Notes: generated from the letters alone by a model not told the origin. Counted from the first letter of the stretch, positions 34,607-43,755 are shown. The stretch is 64,000 nucleotides of DNA from an uncultured Clostridia bacterium (GCA_934777435.1 CAKVNK010000001.1:1-64000), one strand, 5' to 3'. Program-made: numbers and translations.

Positions 34607-35119
34607 ATGAAAGATAGCAGAAAAACTTTGATGATTTCAGGTATCATTTGTTTAGTTTCAAGTATGCTTTCAGTTATGACCTTATGGTTTGACTTGTTAG
34701 CAAAAGAATTGGTTGCTTACTCAATCGTGTTAGATGTTTTGGCTATTGTGCTTTCAATAACCACTGGTGTGATTTATTTGTGTGTTATGAACAAAAGCAA
34801 CGATTGGTTGGTTGACCACAGAATGCTTTTTGTTGTGTTGATGTTTTTAAACATTGTTAATGGCTTGATTGTTTGGCTAGTTTCATTTTGGGTGGAAATT
34901 GTTATCACCGAACAATACCGCATCAAATTGTTCAATCAAAGCAGTAAACCAGGGCAGGAAGGTGATATCACTTTGCATGATAATGATTATGAAATCACCA
35001 GCAAAGTGGACTATATTAAAAGCGAGATTGAAAAATTGGACGAACTTAAACGCAAACATATGATAACAGAAGAAGAATATAACCGCTTGCGCGAAGATAT
35101 TATTAACAAGAACTTATAA
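34607..35119 (+). CDS. Membrane protein with a C-terminal SHOCT-like segment
   Basis: A 170-residue protein with three predicted membrane segments (roughly residues 9-30, 37-62 and 78-102), a hydrophilic linker and a C-terminal helical pair IEKLDELKRKHMITEEEYNRLREDII (written here in parts: LDELKRKHMITEEEY near 146-160) that matches the SHOCT pattern. SHOCT segments are thought to drive oligomerisation. No enzymatic motif. AAAGGAGCAAAAT precedes the ATG. Function unknown; it stands between cysS and the dnaG operon. Confidence 0.7.
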   Translation: MKDSRKTLMISGIICLVSSMLSVMTLWFDLLAKELVAYSIVLDVLAIVLSITTGVIYLCVMNKSNDWLVDHRMLFVVLMFLNIVNGLIVWLVSFWVEIVITEQYRIKLFNQSSKPGQEGDITLHDNDYEITSKVDYIKSEIEKLDELKRKHMITEEEYNRLREDIINKNL

Positions 35120-35457
35120 TATACTATAAAGACTACATTATCTTATAAACCTTATTATAAATAATGCGTTTTATTAAACAGTTCAATAGGCACTCAAAAA
35201 AAATTAAGATTTTTTTAAAATATTCTAGGAAAACTTAAAACCACGTGGTATTAAGTTATAAAGAGAGATGTTTTGATTTAAAATCTTATTTTTTTTTATT
35301 ATGAATAATAACAGACTATATTTACTAGCCGAAGTGTAGTAATTTAGTTTATCTTTAAGCGGTTAATAGCACAAATTTAGCCTAGTTTAAAGAAATTGAA
35401 CATTTTTTAAGGAAAAATTTTTTTTACGGCGTATTTTGTAACTTGTAGGGAGAACTG
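35120..35457 (+). other. AT-rich gap before dnaG
   Basis: About 340 bases without a gene. A ten-base palindrome ACCACGTGGT lies near 35238-35248. No clear terminator hairpin or strong promoter is seen. GTAGGGAGAAC before the dnaG ATG is the only sure signal. Confidence 0.4.
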
Positions 35458-37227
35458 ATGATAAAAGGTGGGTTGCCAAGCGAATTCATTGACGAAGTTC
35501 GTGCTAAAAACGATATCGTTGATGTTGCATCTAAATATTTAACACTTAATAGGCGTGGCGGGAACTATTGGGCTTGTTGTCCGTTCCATAATGAAAAAAC
35601 GCCTTCTTTTTCTATTAAACAAGATGCACAATTTTATAAATGCTTTGGCTGTGGTGAAAGCGGAAACGTCATAACATTGGTTATGAAAATGGAAAATGTG
35701 GACTTTTTAACCGCGGTGGAAATGCTTGCTAAATCTGCAGGGCTTGAAATGCCAACAGATATTGATAATGCAGAAATGCAAAAGCGTAAGCGTGAACGTG
35801 ACGTTGTGTATCACATTTTGCGTGCGACAACTGATTTTTACCACAAAAACTTGCTTGAAAATCACAACACAGAACAATATAAATACTTGCGTACACGTGG
35901 CATTAATGACGAAATGATTGCAAAATTCCAAATTGGTGCTTCGTTGGACTATGATAGTTTGCCAAGGCATTTAAAACAACTAGGTTTCTCGGTTGAAGAT
36001 ATGATAAAGGCAGGCGTGGTTGGCAAAAGTGACAATGGTCGTGTTTACGACTTTTACGGCAAACGTTTGATGTTTCCAATCTTTAACGGATTTGGTGATG
36101 TTGTGGCGTATTCTGGACGTTCAGTTGAACAAACAGTTGAACACACAAAATACAAAAACACACCGCAAACAATAGTTTTTAACAAAAGTGAAATCTTGTT
36201 TGGTTTTAACTTTGTGCGTGACCTAAAAAAACAAAATAATATGTTGGACACAATCGTGATTGTGGAAGGGCATATTGACGTTATTGCTTGTCACCAGGCG
36301 GGCATAACCAACACCATAGGTTGTATGGGAACCGCACTCACAAGCCAACATGTGCGAAAAATCAAACAACTTGTGGAAAACGTTATTTTGTGTCTTGACG
36401 GCGACAGTGCGGGTGCAAATGCCACATATAAAGCCATTGACGTTTTAAAAGAAGGTGGCTTAAATGTTAAAGTTGTGCGTTTAGCAGGTGCAAAAGACCC
36501 TGATGAATTTATCAAAAAATATGGTAAAGATAAATTTGTTGACCAACTTGCAGCAGCAATAGATTGTGTGGACTTTGTGCTTAATGACAGTGCAAAGAAA
36601 TATGATTTAAATTCCAACGCTGACCGCACAAAATACATACAAGAAAGTTTAAATTACATATCAAAATTTTCAACGCCAGCCGAGCAAGAAGTATACCTTG
36701 GCGTGGTTCAAAAACTTGTACGTGTACCGATAGATGCTTTGCGTAAAAGTTTAAACAACGTGCAAGAAAAACAAGTGTCAATCGAGCAACAGCAAACAGC
36801 ACCAGAGCAAATAACCGATAACTATTTACTGGAAAGCAAAATTATGTTGTTGGCTTCAATCCTCTATAAAAAGATTGATAATTTGCATGATGTTGAAATA
36901 ATTTTCAATGCTGATGACGAATTAAAACCATTATATGAGTATCTTAAAGAAAAATTGGCTGAAAATAAAAATATATCAATTTCAAGTTTGTTTGACGAGT
37001 TTCAAATCAGCAATAATTCGCTTATTGATCGTGTTATTAATTATACCTTTCCAGACGAAAAGGTGTTTAGCACTTATTTAAGTGATACTATCAAACGTGT
37101 AAAGCACTATGCCTTAGAGCAAGAGCGTGAAAAAATCAAGCAAAAAATGCTTGGTGCAACCACGGAAGATGAACAACTTGAATTCTTAACCAAACTGCAA
37201 GATATAACCAAAAAATTAAAGGAGTAA
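35458..37227 (+). CDS. dnaG: DNA primase DnaG
   Basis: DnaG makes the RNA primers for replication. The 589-residue protein has the CHC2 zinc ribbon (CPFHNEKTPSF near residues 41-51 and CFGCGESG near 61-68), the RNA polymerase/TOPRIM core (IVEGHIDVIACHQAG near 267-281 with catalytic Glu, and LCLDGDSAGANA-like DGDSAG near 313-318) and a C-terminal helicase-binding region that is poorly conserved. The start MIKGGLPSEFIDEVRAKNDIVDV fits the family and has GTAGGGAGA upstream. It is the first gene of the macromolecular-synthesis operon and is followed after two bases by the sigma-like gene. Confidence 0.95.
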   Translation: MIKGGLPSEFIDEVRAKNDIVDVASKYLTLNRRGGNYWACCPFHNEKTPSFSIKQDAQFYKCFGCGESGNVITLVMKMENVDFLTAVEMLAKSAGLEMPTDIDNAEMQKRKRERDVVYHILRATTDFYHKNLLENHNTEQYKYLRTRGINDEMIAKFQIGASLDYDSLPRHLKQLGFSVEDMIKAGVVGKSDNGRVYDFYGKRLMFPIFNGFGDVVAYSGRSVEQTVEHTKYKNTPQTIVFNKSEILFGFNFVRDLKKQNNMLDTIVIVEGHIDVIACHQAGITNTIGCMGTALTSQHVRKIKQLVENVILCLDGDSAGANATYKAIDVLKEGGLNVKVVRLAGAKDPDEFIKKYGKDKFVDQLAAAIDCVDFVLNDSAKKYDLNSNADRTKYIQESLNYISKFSTPAEQEVYLGVVQKLVRVPIDALRKSLNNVQEKQVSIEQQQTAPEQITDNYLLESKIMLLASILYKKIDNLHDVEIIFNADDELKPLYEYLKEKLAENKNISISSLFDEFQISNNSLIDRVINYTFPDEKVFSTYLSDTIKRVKHYALEQEREKIKQKMLGATTEDEQLEFLTKLQDITKKLKE

Positions 37228-37229
37228 CC

Positions 37230-37748
37230 GTGATAAATATAGATAAAACCGATGAATTATACCGCTATTTAACAGGGCTTGATGCACCTGATAAGGACAA
37301 GTTATATGTTGAACTAGCAAACCTTGGCAGATATAAAAGGAAAGATGTAAGCCGTTATTTCCGTTCCACATTTGATTGCAGTGTTACTGAAGATTTAAGT
37401 GAACAAGATTTGGAATTGGTGATTGATTATTTTGCCGATTTAAAGAAAATGAAAAAACTTAAAAAAGCTGAACTTAATGCAAAATTAAAAAACTATGCAA
37501 CAACAAAAAACAAGCAGGACAAGCAGGATATAATTTCAAGCAAACTTCTTGACGTGCTTTATATGTGTATAGACTATAAAACCCTTAATAAAAACGAAGA
37601 TTTGCAAGATTTAGTGCAAAACGCTAACCTTGGGTTAATGGAAGCCGTTGAGCATTATAATCCAAAGGCACACATTGATTTTGATGATTATGTTGTGTTC
37701 TGGGTTAGGGTAAACATTTTAAAGGATAAGGAGAAAAATAATGATTAA
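37230..37748 (+). CDS. Sigma region 2-like protein without DNA-recognition regions, between dnaG and sigA
   Basis: A 172-residue protein of unknown role. Residues 124-163 (EDLQDLVQNANLGLMEAVEH, then YNPKAHIDFDDYVVFWVRVN) closely follow sigma-70 regions 2.2-2.3 of the SigA encoded next door (residues 145-183: LLDLIQEGNLGLYKAVDKF...). Region 2.2 is the part that grips the RNA polymerase clamp helices. The protein stops just where region 2.4, which reads the -10 box, should begin, and there is no region 3 or 4. The first 120 residues are helical, charged and unrelated to sigma. GTG 37230 has AAAGGAGTAACC upstream, two bases after dnaG, and the 3' end overlaps sigA by eight bases, so all three are co-translated. 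It could bind polymerase and compete with SigA, or be a decayed sigma gene. Confidence 0.75.
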   Translation: MINIDKTDELYRYLTGLDAPDKDKLYVELANLGRYKRKDVSRYFRSTFDCSVTEDLSEQDLELVIDYFADLKKMKKLKKAELNAKLKNYATTKNKQDKQDIISSKLLDVLYMCIDYKTLNKNEDLQDLVQNANLGLMEAVEHYNPKAHIDFDDYVVFWVRVNILKDKEKNND

Positions 37749-38844
37749 TATAGAAGAAATTGAACAAAAGTTGCTTCAACAATTTAAAGATAATCACCAA
37801 CGTAGCATTTCTGAAGATAATTTTGTAAGCAAACTTATCAACAAATATGACGAAATTGATGCTGAACAAGTTGAACAAATCAAACAATTTATGGTTGCTC
37901 ACGGTATAACAATCACTGATTCGGTAAGCGATATTCCAGTTGATGATAAAGAATTTCAAAACATAATCAGCCAAATCAATGTTAACGACCCAATTAAAAT
38001 GTACCTTAAAGAAATTGGTAATATTCCACTTTTAACAGCAGAAGAAGAACGTGAACTTAGCCGTCAAATCATTGAAGAACACAGTAAAGAAGCACGTAAT
38101 AAATTGTGTGAAAGCAACTTGCGTTTGGTCGTAAGCATTGCAAAACGTTATCAAAATAAACACAATATGCCTTTGTTGGACTTGATACAAGAAGGCAACC
38201 TTGGTTTGTATAAAGCCGTTGATAAATTTGACTATACAAAAGGTTATAAATTTTCAACATACGGCACATGGTGGATCAGACAAAGCATCACACGTGCCAT
38301 TTCAGACCAAGCTAGATTGATGCGTGTGCCAGTGCATATGGTTGAAACAATCTTAAAACACAACAAAGCGGTGCGTGAATTGTTACAAGAGTTGGGGCGT
38401 GACCCAACTTTGGAAGAAATTGCAGCCCGTCTTGGCACAACAGTTGAAAAGGTTGTTGAAGTGCAACGTATTTCACAAGACCCAATATCACTTGAAAGCA
38501 AAATGGGGCATGAAGAAGATAGCAAAATTGGTGATATTATACCTGATGATAGTGCACTTTCTCCACAGGAAATTGCCCAACAAAATATGCTTAAAGAACA
38601 ACTTATGAGTGTCCTTGAAACATTAACCCCAAGGGAACAAAAAGTTATCCGTTTGCGTTATGGCTTGGACGATGCTCACCCAAGAACTTTGGAAGAAGTT
38701 GGCCGTGAATTCTCTGTAACACGTGAACGTATCCGTCAAATTGAAGCCAAAGCATTAAGAAAATTACGTCATCCATCAAAATTGAAAAAACTTAAAGACG
38801 ATTTAATGGACGAAGATGAAGAAAGAGATAAAGGGAGAAAATAA
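37741..38844 (+). CDS. sigA: Primary sigma factor RpoD/SigA
   Basis: The housekeeping sigma factor. The 367 residues match the short SigA of Bacillota. Region 1.2 (DPIKMYLKEIGNIPLLTAEEE near 83-103), region 2 (ARNKLCESNLRLVVSIAKRY, LLDLIQEGNLGLYKAV, FSTYGTWWIRQSITRAI near 118-187), region 3 (LMRVPVHMVE near 193-202) and region 4 with the helix-turn-helix RTLEEVGREFSVTRERIRQIEAKALRKLRHP near 317-347 are all present. A full region 2.4 and 4.2 predict recognition of TTGACA/TATAAT, as seen in this window's promoters. It overlaps the sigma-like gene upstream and runs into the zinc-ribbon gene five bases downstream. Confidence 0.97.
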   Translation: MINIEEIEQKLLQQFKDNHQRSISEDNFVSKLINKYDEIDAEQVEQIKQFMVAHGITITDSVSDIPVDDKEFQNIISQINVNDPIKMYLKEIGNIPLLTAEEERELSRQIIEEHSKEARNKLCESNLRLVVSIAKRYQNKHNMPLLDLIQEGNLGLYKAVDKFDYTKGYKFSTYGTWWIRQSITRAISDQARLMRVPVHMVETILKHNKAVRELLQELGRDPTLEEIAARLGTTVEKVVEVQRISQDPISLESKMGHEEDSKIGDIIPDDSALSPQEIAQQNMLKEQLMSVLETLTPREQKVIRLRYGLDDAHPRTLEEVGREFSVTRERIRQIEAKALRKLRHPSKLKKLKDDLMDEDEERDKGRK

Positions 38845-38849
38845 GATAG

Positions 38850-39563
38850 ATGGAAACAACTGTAGATAAGCAAATTTTGGAAATTCAAAAACTTGATAGA
38901 CAAATCAAAATGTTGGAACGTGAAGTTGCAAAATGCCCAGCAAGTGTAGACTTTCAAAACTATAAAAAGTTTATGTCAGAAGGTCGCACAAGGCTTGAAC
39001 AACTTGAAAAACAAGCCAACGATATTATAAAAAACTATAATGTTGCTGCTTCAAAATTCACACGTTTGCAAGGAGATAGTGCTATTGTTCGTAAACAAAA
39101 CACCGATACAATCAGTTTAGAAAATGTTTCAAATTTAATTGGTGAAGCAAACAGTTTGGTTGGCGAACTCAGCGAAGAAAGCCGTCAAATGGAAGAACTT
39201 GTACGTAAAGCAGAAGAAGTTGTGCGTAAATCACAAGAACTTTCACAAAAACTTACAGAGGCAAAAATGCGTTCAGTTTCAATTAAAGCCAGGATTGATG
39301 CTAAACAAAAAGAAGTTGAACCAAAAATTGCAGACATTCGCAAAAAAATTGCAGAACTTGAAGCCGGTGTGAAAGATAAAGAAAAGTATGAAAAATATAA
39401 AACAATGAAAGCAAATGGCATTTTCCCAGTGTTTGTTCCACTTGAAAATGAATTTTGCGGTGGTTGTAAGGTTGAATTAAGTTTGAATTTTATTGAAAAA
39501 CTTAAAAATCAAAAACTTCTCACTTGTGAACATTGTGGCAGAATTATTATGCTTGATAAATAG
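38850..39563 (+). CDS. Coiled-coil protein with C-terminal zinc ribbon (CdsZ/HP0958-like family)
   Basis: A 237-residue protein: residues 1-180 form a long two-stranded coiled coil rich in Glu, Lys, Gln and Ser, and the C-terminus (CGGCKVEL near 204-211 and CEHCGRII near 227-234) is a C4 zinc ribbon. This is the family of Helicobacter HP0958 and the actinobacterial/clostridial CdsZ-type proteins, which bind RNA or act in division and motility depending on lineage. No function can be assigned here beyond probable nucleic-acid or protein scaffolding. AAAGGGAGAAAATAAGATAG lies before the ATG, and it is the last gene of the dnaG-sigA operon, ending at a strong terminator. Confidence 0.8.
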   Translation: METTVDKQILEIQKLDRQIKMLEREVAKCPASVDFQNYKKFMSEGRTRLEQLEKQANDIIKNYNVAASKFTRLQGDSAIVRKQNTDTISLENVSNLIGEANSLVGELSEESRQMEELVRKAEEVVRKSQELSQKLTEAKMRSVSIKARIDAKQKEVEPKIADIRKKIAELEAGVKDKEKYEKYKTMKANGIFPVFVPLENEFCGGCKVELSLNFIEKLKNQKLLTCEHCGRIIMLDK

Positions 39564-39669
39564 ATTATTCAACTGACATAATGTGTTGTTAAAGGTTTGG
39601 AATATAACAACATTATTTCCACAATTAACAAGTTGGTGCTAATAGTCAACTGACAATAATGAAAGATTA

Positions 39670-39699
39670 AAAGGACTTACATAACACAAGTCCTTTTTT
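39670..39699 (+). terminator. Terminator of the dnaG-sigA operon
   Basis: AAGGACTT and AAGTCCTT form an eight-base-pair stem, followed by a run of seven T. Between 39700 and the next ATG the DNA is AT-rich; TATATT ends five bases before that ATG and there is no SD, so a leaderless start is possible. Confidence 0.85.
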
Positions 39700-39862
39700 T
39701 ATTTATGTGTAACCACTGTAAAAGGGATTTGAATTTTTTGAATACACACAGTTGGTAAATGTTTTTGCTGATTTTAAGTTGTTTGTTTAAGTTAAATTTG
39801 GTTTAACAAATTCTAAATAGACTTAAAGTTATTTATTTTAACCGTTTAACATATATTTTAGT

Positions 39863-41053
39863 ATGAAGGGTGGAAGGGCGTGGTCCACTGTTGTGGACTA
39901 TTTTTTAATATTAAGTGCAGTAATAGGCGTTGGCTTTGCATCTGGTAAAGAAATTGGAGTGTTCTTTTTTGATTTTGGCAAAGCATCATTATTCAGTTTG
40001 GTTTGTTTTGGCTTGCTTTATATTTACCTTTTTTATGTTGTAAGTTATGTTAAAAAGAAACTTGAATTGCATACTTATAATCAATTTAATGCCAAAATAT
40101 TTGGTGGGTTAAGTAAACTCAGCACTGTCGTTATGCTTGTTAATTTTGCAATAACGTGCGCAGGTATGCTTGCTGGGGCTGACTATTTATTCGAAACATT
40201 TTTTGGTATAGGATATAAAATTCCATCTTTGATTCTTAGCGTGTTGGTTCTGTTCTTACTTCGTGGTGGGGTGCAAAAAATACGCACAGTGGCAAACTTT
40301 ATTATTCCAGTTATGATTGCATCTATTGTTATTAACTCAATAGGCAATATAAATCCAACTAATGTACATTTTGAAGTTTGCAATCAAAGTGGGGCAGTTG
40401 CAGTGTTTTATGGATTGTTGTTTGGTGTAAACAATTTTGTTGCAGCACTGCCGGTTTTGTTTGATGTTAAGATTAAAGCAAAAGGCAAACTGATGGCAAT
40501 ATTAACTATCTGTTTGGTGGTGCTTTTAAATATATTGGTTTTGGCAAGCAATAACTTTTCAACAGATATGCCAATGTTTGAATTGAGTGCGAATATAAGC
40601 CCTGCGTTTTACTATATTTATTTTGCAACTTTGGTTATGGCGTTGTTCTCAACTTTGATGATTTGCAGTTATAATATGCAGACCATTTTATGCAAACAAA
40701 AAACATGGTTTGGGTCTAGTGCTATTGTGCTTTTCAATTTGATTTTGTCACAAGTTGGCTATGGTTTTATTGTTCGATATTTGTATGTTGCATCTGGAAT
40801 TATAAGTGCAGTTTTTGTACTTGCTTTGGTCGTTATGATTGTTGTAAATTTGCTAAAATTCAAGGTTGAAAATTCACCACAAATTCACTCACCAGATTTA
40901 GGTTTTTGGCAACTGATTTTTGATAAAAATTTAACGGTTGGCAGATTGGTAAAAACTGACTTGAAAAATTTTGTTTGTGTTAAAATTTTTTTGAATTTCT
41001 CTTTTAAAAATCGTAATAAATATATAAAGATTTATCCAAAGAAAAATATATAA
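39863..41053 (+). CDS. YkvI-like membrane transporter
   Basis: A 396-residue polytopic protein of the YkvI family (APC/LeuT-like fold). The N-terminal helix carries the hallmark VIGVGFASGKEIGVFFFDFG near residues 18-37, where unwound helix 1 of this superfamily binds substrate or ion. About ten membrane segments extend to residue 335. YkvI proteins are related to branched-chain amino acid carriers, but their substrate is unknown. The last 60 residues (from about 337) are atypical: hydrophilic then basic, Asn/Lys/Phe-rich, running out into very AT-rich DNA; they may be an eroded or shifted gene end. No SD is seen before the ATG. Confidence 0.8.
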   Translation: MKGGRAWSTVVDYFLILSAVIGVGFASGKEIGVFFFDFGKASLFSLVCFGLLYIYLFYVVSYVKKKLELHTYNQFNAKIFGGLSKLSTVVMLVNFAITCAGMLAGADYLFETFFGIGYKIPSLILSVLVLFLLRGGVQKIRTVANFIIPVMIASIVINSIGNINPTNVHFEVCNQSGAVAVFYGLLFGVNNFVAALPVLFDVKIKAKGKLMAILTICLVVLLNILVLASNNFSTDMPMFELSANISPAFYYIYFATLVMALFSTLMICSYNMQTILCKQKTWFGSSAIVLFNLILSQVGYGFIVRYLYVASGIISAVFVLALVVMIVVNLLKFKVENSPQIHSPDLGFWQLIFDKNLTVGRLVKTDLKNFVCVKIFLNFSFKNRNKYIKIYPKKNI

Positions 41054-41562
41054 ATTTGATTTGATGAATTTAACTAAAATAAATAATAAAAGATTTTATT
41101 TAAAAAATAAATTAATATTAGTAAAAAATAAATAAAATTATTAATTTATGTTTTAAAAATTAAATTTTTAATATTTTTTATAAAAATAAAATTAAATTTT
41201 AATTTACACGTTAGTTGATTGTGCATATAAGTTGAAAAATTATTGATTTTTTTAAAAAAAATATGCAAATTTAACTATTTTTAATGCTTTTTGGTTAAAT
41301 TGTGGCGTTTTTTAATAAAATTTTATGTTTTTTCACATTTATTTAGTGTTGTTAAATAAAAATCACAAATGTGGTGTTTGCCAAAATTTTATTAAATTTT
41401 AAATAAAAATAATTAAAAGTGTGGGGTAAATTGTCGAACGTATTTTAATTTACAAATTTTTTTAGTGATTTAAATAAAAAGAATTTTTTATCGCATTTTT
41501 TACATTTTTATTCCTTATCAATTTTTTTTATTGATATAAAATTTAGTTTTTAATATTTAAAA
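41054..41562. other. Extremely AT-rich gap
   Basis: About 510 bases made almost wholly of A and T, between the end of the YkvI-like gene and the convergent lytic transglycosylase gene. No open frame with a ribosome-binding site, no clear T-run terminator and no RNA gene was recognised. Short AT inverted repeats near 41156-41206 could end transcription from either side. It is the most AT-biased stretch of the window. Confidence 0.6.
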
Positions 41563-42126
41563 TTAAAAAATATAGTTGAATTTTTTGCTGTAAAATTTCA
41601 AGTTTTTGTTAACCTTTTTAATATAATTTTCAGTTTCTTGATAGGGGACAAAATCAAGGGTTTTGCCATTGCTGGAATAGGCTTGATTTTTAAGCCAAGA
41701 ACGCACAACAGTTTCACCTGCATTGTAACTTGCAATGGCGGTGTTTATGTTGTTAAATTTGTTGATTAAATACTTTAAATATAAACAGCCAAATTTTAAA
41801 TTTGTTGCAACTTCAAACAAGTTTTCTTCTGTTAAATTTTCATCTAACTTATAATAGTCACACATATAATTTGCGGTTGAAAGTTTTATCTGCATCAAGC
41901 CTATTGCACCTTTGTTTGATTTGGCATTTTTGTTAAAAGAACTTTCAGTGTTTATCATGCTTGCAACCAAAGCTGGTGACAAATTGTTTTGCTCTGCATA
42001 AAAGCAAATTTCGTTTTTATATTTTAGTGGATACCTTTTGGCACGTACAACAAAAAAACCTGTCAAACATAAGCAGGCAATCACAACAGTGGCAAGGATA
42101 ATTGCTGTTGATTTTTTCATACTCAT
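41563..42126 (-). CDS. Membrane-anchored lytic transglycosylase (SLT domain)
   Basis: A 187-residue protein with an N-terminal membrane segment (ILATVVIACLCLTGFFVV near 9-26) and an SLT domain that cleaves peptidoglycan between MurNAc and GlcNAc with 1,6-anhydro product. The catalytic glutamate is in MINTESSFNKNAKS near residues 57-70, followed by GAIGLMQIKLSTANYM near 73-88 and ASYNAGETVV near 133-142, all family hallmarks. It is anchored with its catalytic part outside. In Bacillota such small enzymes act in sporulation or wall turnover. There are two possible ATGs six bases apart and no clear SD. It lies alone between AT-rich gaps. Confidence 0.9.
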   Translation of the reverse strand: MSMKKSTAIILATVVIACLCLTGFFVVRAKRYPLKYKNEICFYAEQNNLSPALVASMINTESSFNKNAKSNKGAIGLMQIKLSTANYMCDYYKLDENLTEENLFEVATNLKFGCLYLKYLINKFNNINTAIASYNAGETVVRSWLKNQAYSSNGKTLDFVPYQETENYIKKVNKNLKFYSKKFNYIF

Positions 42127-42349
42127 ATGTTATGCAAAAACAGCACTTTGTAATCATAAATCTATGAGTGTTGAATTGTGTACTATTTTGGTGTTTGAAT
42201 TGAAAGCGATTTTATACGAATTTAGATTTTAACCAAAGTTGTAAAAATTTGATTAAAACTTAATGACAATAGATAGTTAAGAAATAAAAATGTAAAAATT
42301 TTAAACAATAAAAAAGGGTAGACCTAATGCCACCCAAGAGAGATAAAAA

Positions 42350-43525
42350 TTAAAACTCTTTAAAATCTTTTGCAAATGAAATAACATTTTCACCAAACTT
42401 GTCTTTCAACTTATCAATGGTGGAACATAGGTTTTCATTTTTTTGATTTGTAAACAGATTCACTTGTTGCTCATCGCTTGCAGAAATCAAATTGCTAAGA
42501 GAGATACGCAAGGCTCGCACTGGGGCAAATTTTGTGCCAGCAAGACCAATAAACATTTCGTAAGCAAAATTGTAAATATCTTGTTCGTTGCTAAAATACA
42601 CACTTTTTTTATGTTGAGCACCGTTCCAACTGAAATCTGCATATTTGATGCCAAGGTGAATTGTGTTGGCTTTAAAATTGTGGGCACGCATCCTGCCAGA
42701 AACTTTGCTTGCCAAATCGTGCAGAAAGTTTTTGATTTCGTCTAACGTTGTCATATCGTGAACGGCTGTTGCACCGTTGCCAACACTTTTTGTGTCTTCG
42801 TCCTTTGGTGTTATCAATTTATCGTCATCAATGCCATTGACTGAATTGTATAGATAAACACCAACCACACCAAAGTGGGCTTGTAAAAAGGTTGGGGTAA
42901 GGCAATGCAAGTCGTAAAGAGTGTTGATATTCATTTTATGCAATTTTTCGGCAGTGTGACGTCCAATCATTATCATATCGTCAATTTTTGTGCGTTTTAG
43001 AATTTTAATGTGATTTTGGCGGTTGATTTCAGTAAGCCCCATAGGTTTTTTCATATCACTGCCCAGTTTTGCCAAACTTTTGCCCCAAGATATACCAATA
43101 GAAACTGAAAGCCCCAACTCTTGCTTGATTTGGTTTTGAATTTTTGTTGCCAACTGAATAGGTGTGCAATTAAACAACTTTAAACTGCCAGTTACGTCAA
43201 GCCAGCACTCATCAATGCCAAAAGGTTCAATTAAATCGGTGTATTGATAAAAAATTTTATGGCATTTATCACTATATTCTTGGTATTTATCATGCTTCGG
43301 TGCAACACAAATCAGGCTAGGGCATTTTTGCTTGGCTTCCCAGATTGCTTCGCCAGTTTTAACACCAAATGCTTTTGCTAAATAGTTTTTTGCCAGAATG
43401 ATGCCAGTGCGTTTTTTGGGGTCGCCAGCCACGGCAACCGCATAGTTTTTTAGCGATGGGTTAAGCAAACACTCAACCGAGGCATAAAAATTGTTGCAGT
43501 CAATGTGAAAGATAACCCTATCCAT
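42350..43525 (-). CDS. dinB: DNA polymerase IV (Y family), SOS-controlled
   Basis: Pol IV copies past damaged bases at the cost of errors. The 391-residue protein has the palm motifs FHIDCNNFYASVE near residues 6-18 and IEPFGIDECWLDVT near 98-111 (catalytic Asp/Glu), the helix-hairpin-helix IGRHTAEKLHKMNI near 184-197 and the little-finger domain. The C-terminus lacks a clear beta-clamp QLxLF motif: QQVNLFTNQ near 361-369 is the likely equivalent. AAAGGAGCAAAT precedes the ATG. The promoter 130 bases upstream holds a LexA box exactly between -35 and -10, so expression is predicted to rise on DNA damage. Confidence 0.95.
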   Translation of the reverse strand: MDRVIFHIDCNNFYASVECLLNPSLKNYAVAVAGDPKKRTGIILAKNYLAKAFGVKTGEAIWEAKQKCPSLICVAPKHDKYQEYSDKCHKIFYQYTDLIEPFGIDECWLDVTGSLKLFNCTPIQLATKIQNQIKQELGLSVSIGISWGKSLAKLGSDMKKPMGLTEINRQNHIKILKRTKIDDMIMIGRHTAEKLHKMNINTLYDLHCLTPTFLQAHFGVVGVYLYNSVNGIDDDKLITPKDEDTKSVGNGATAVHDMTTLDEIKNFLHDLASKVSGRMRAHNFKANTIHLGIKYADFSWNGAQHKKSVYFSNEQDIYNFAYEMFIGLAGTKFAPVRALRISLSNLISASDEQQVNLFTNQKNENLCSTIDKLKDKFGENVISFAKDFKEF

Positions 43526-43653
43526 ATTTGCTCCTTTTAATGTGTTTTGTTTTAAATTTTTGCAACAAATTTGCGTAGTTTAAAGGCTTTTGGGCTAAAT
43601 TTGCATGGCAAATGCCTGTTTATAAACTAAACCATCAATTTATATTTTAATAT

Positions 43654-43682
43654 ATTATAGAACATATGTTCGATATTGTCAA
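43654..43682 (-). promoter_or_regulatory. dinB promoter
   Basis: On the minus strand TTGACA (43682-43677), a 17-base spacer and TATAAT (43659-43654): both boxes are perfect consensus, so the gene would be strongly expressed unless repressed. Confidence 0.85.
43659..43672. promoter_or_regulatory. LexA (SOS) box in the dinB promoter
   Basis: CGAACATATGTTCT on the minus strand, matching the Gram-positive SOS consensus CGAACRNRYGTTYC, with GAACATATGTTC a perfect palindrome. It fills the spacer between -35 and -10, an ideal position for repression. LexA itself is not in the window. Confidence 0.9.
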
Positions 43683-43725
43683 CAATATTATGAAATTTAT
43701 TGCGTAAATTAAACACGATTTTAAA

Positions 43726-43755
43726 TTGACTTTGGTTGGCACATTTTGATATACT
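43726..43755 (+). promoter_or_regulatory. Nearly leaderless promoter of engB
   Basis: TTGACT (43726-43731), an 18-base spacer and TATACT (43750-43755), then nine bases to the ATG at 43765. The predicted leader is zero to three bases, with no SD. It starts about 45 bases from the divergent dinB promoter. Confidence 0.65.
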
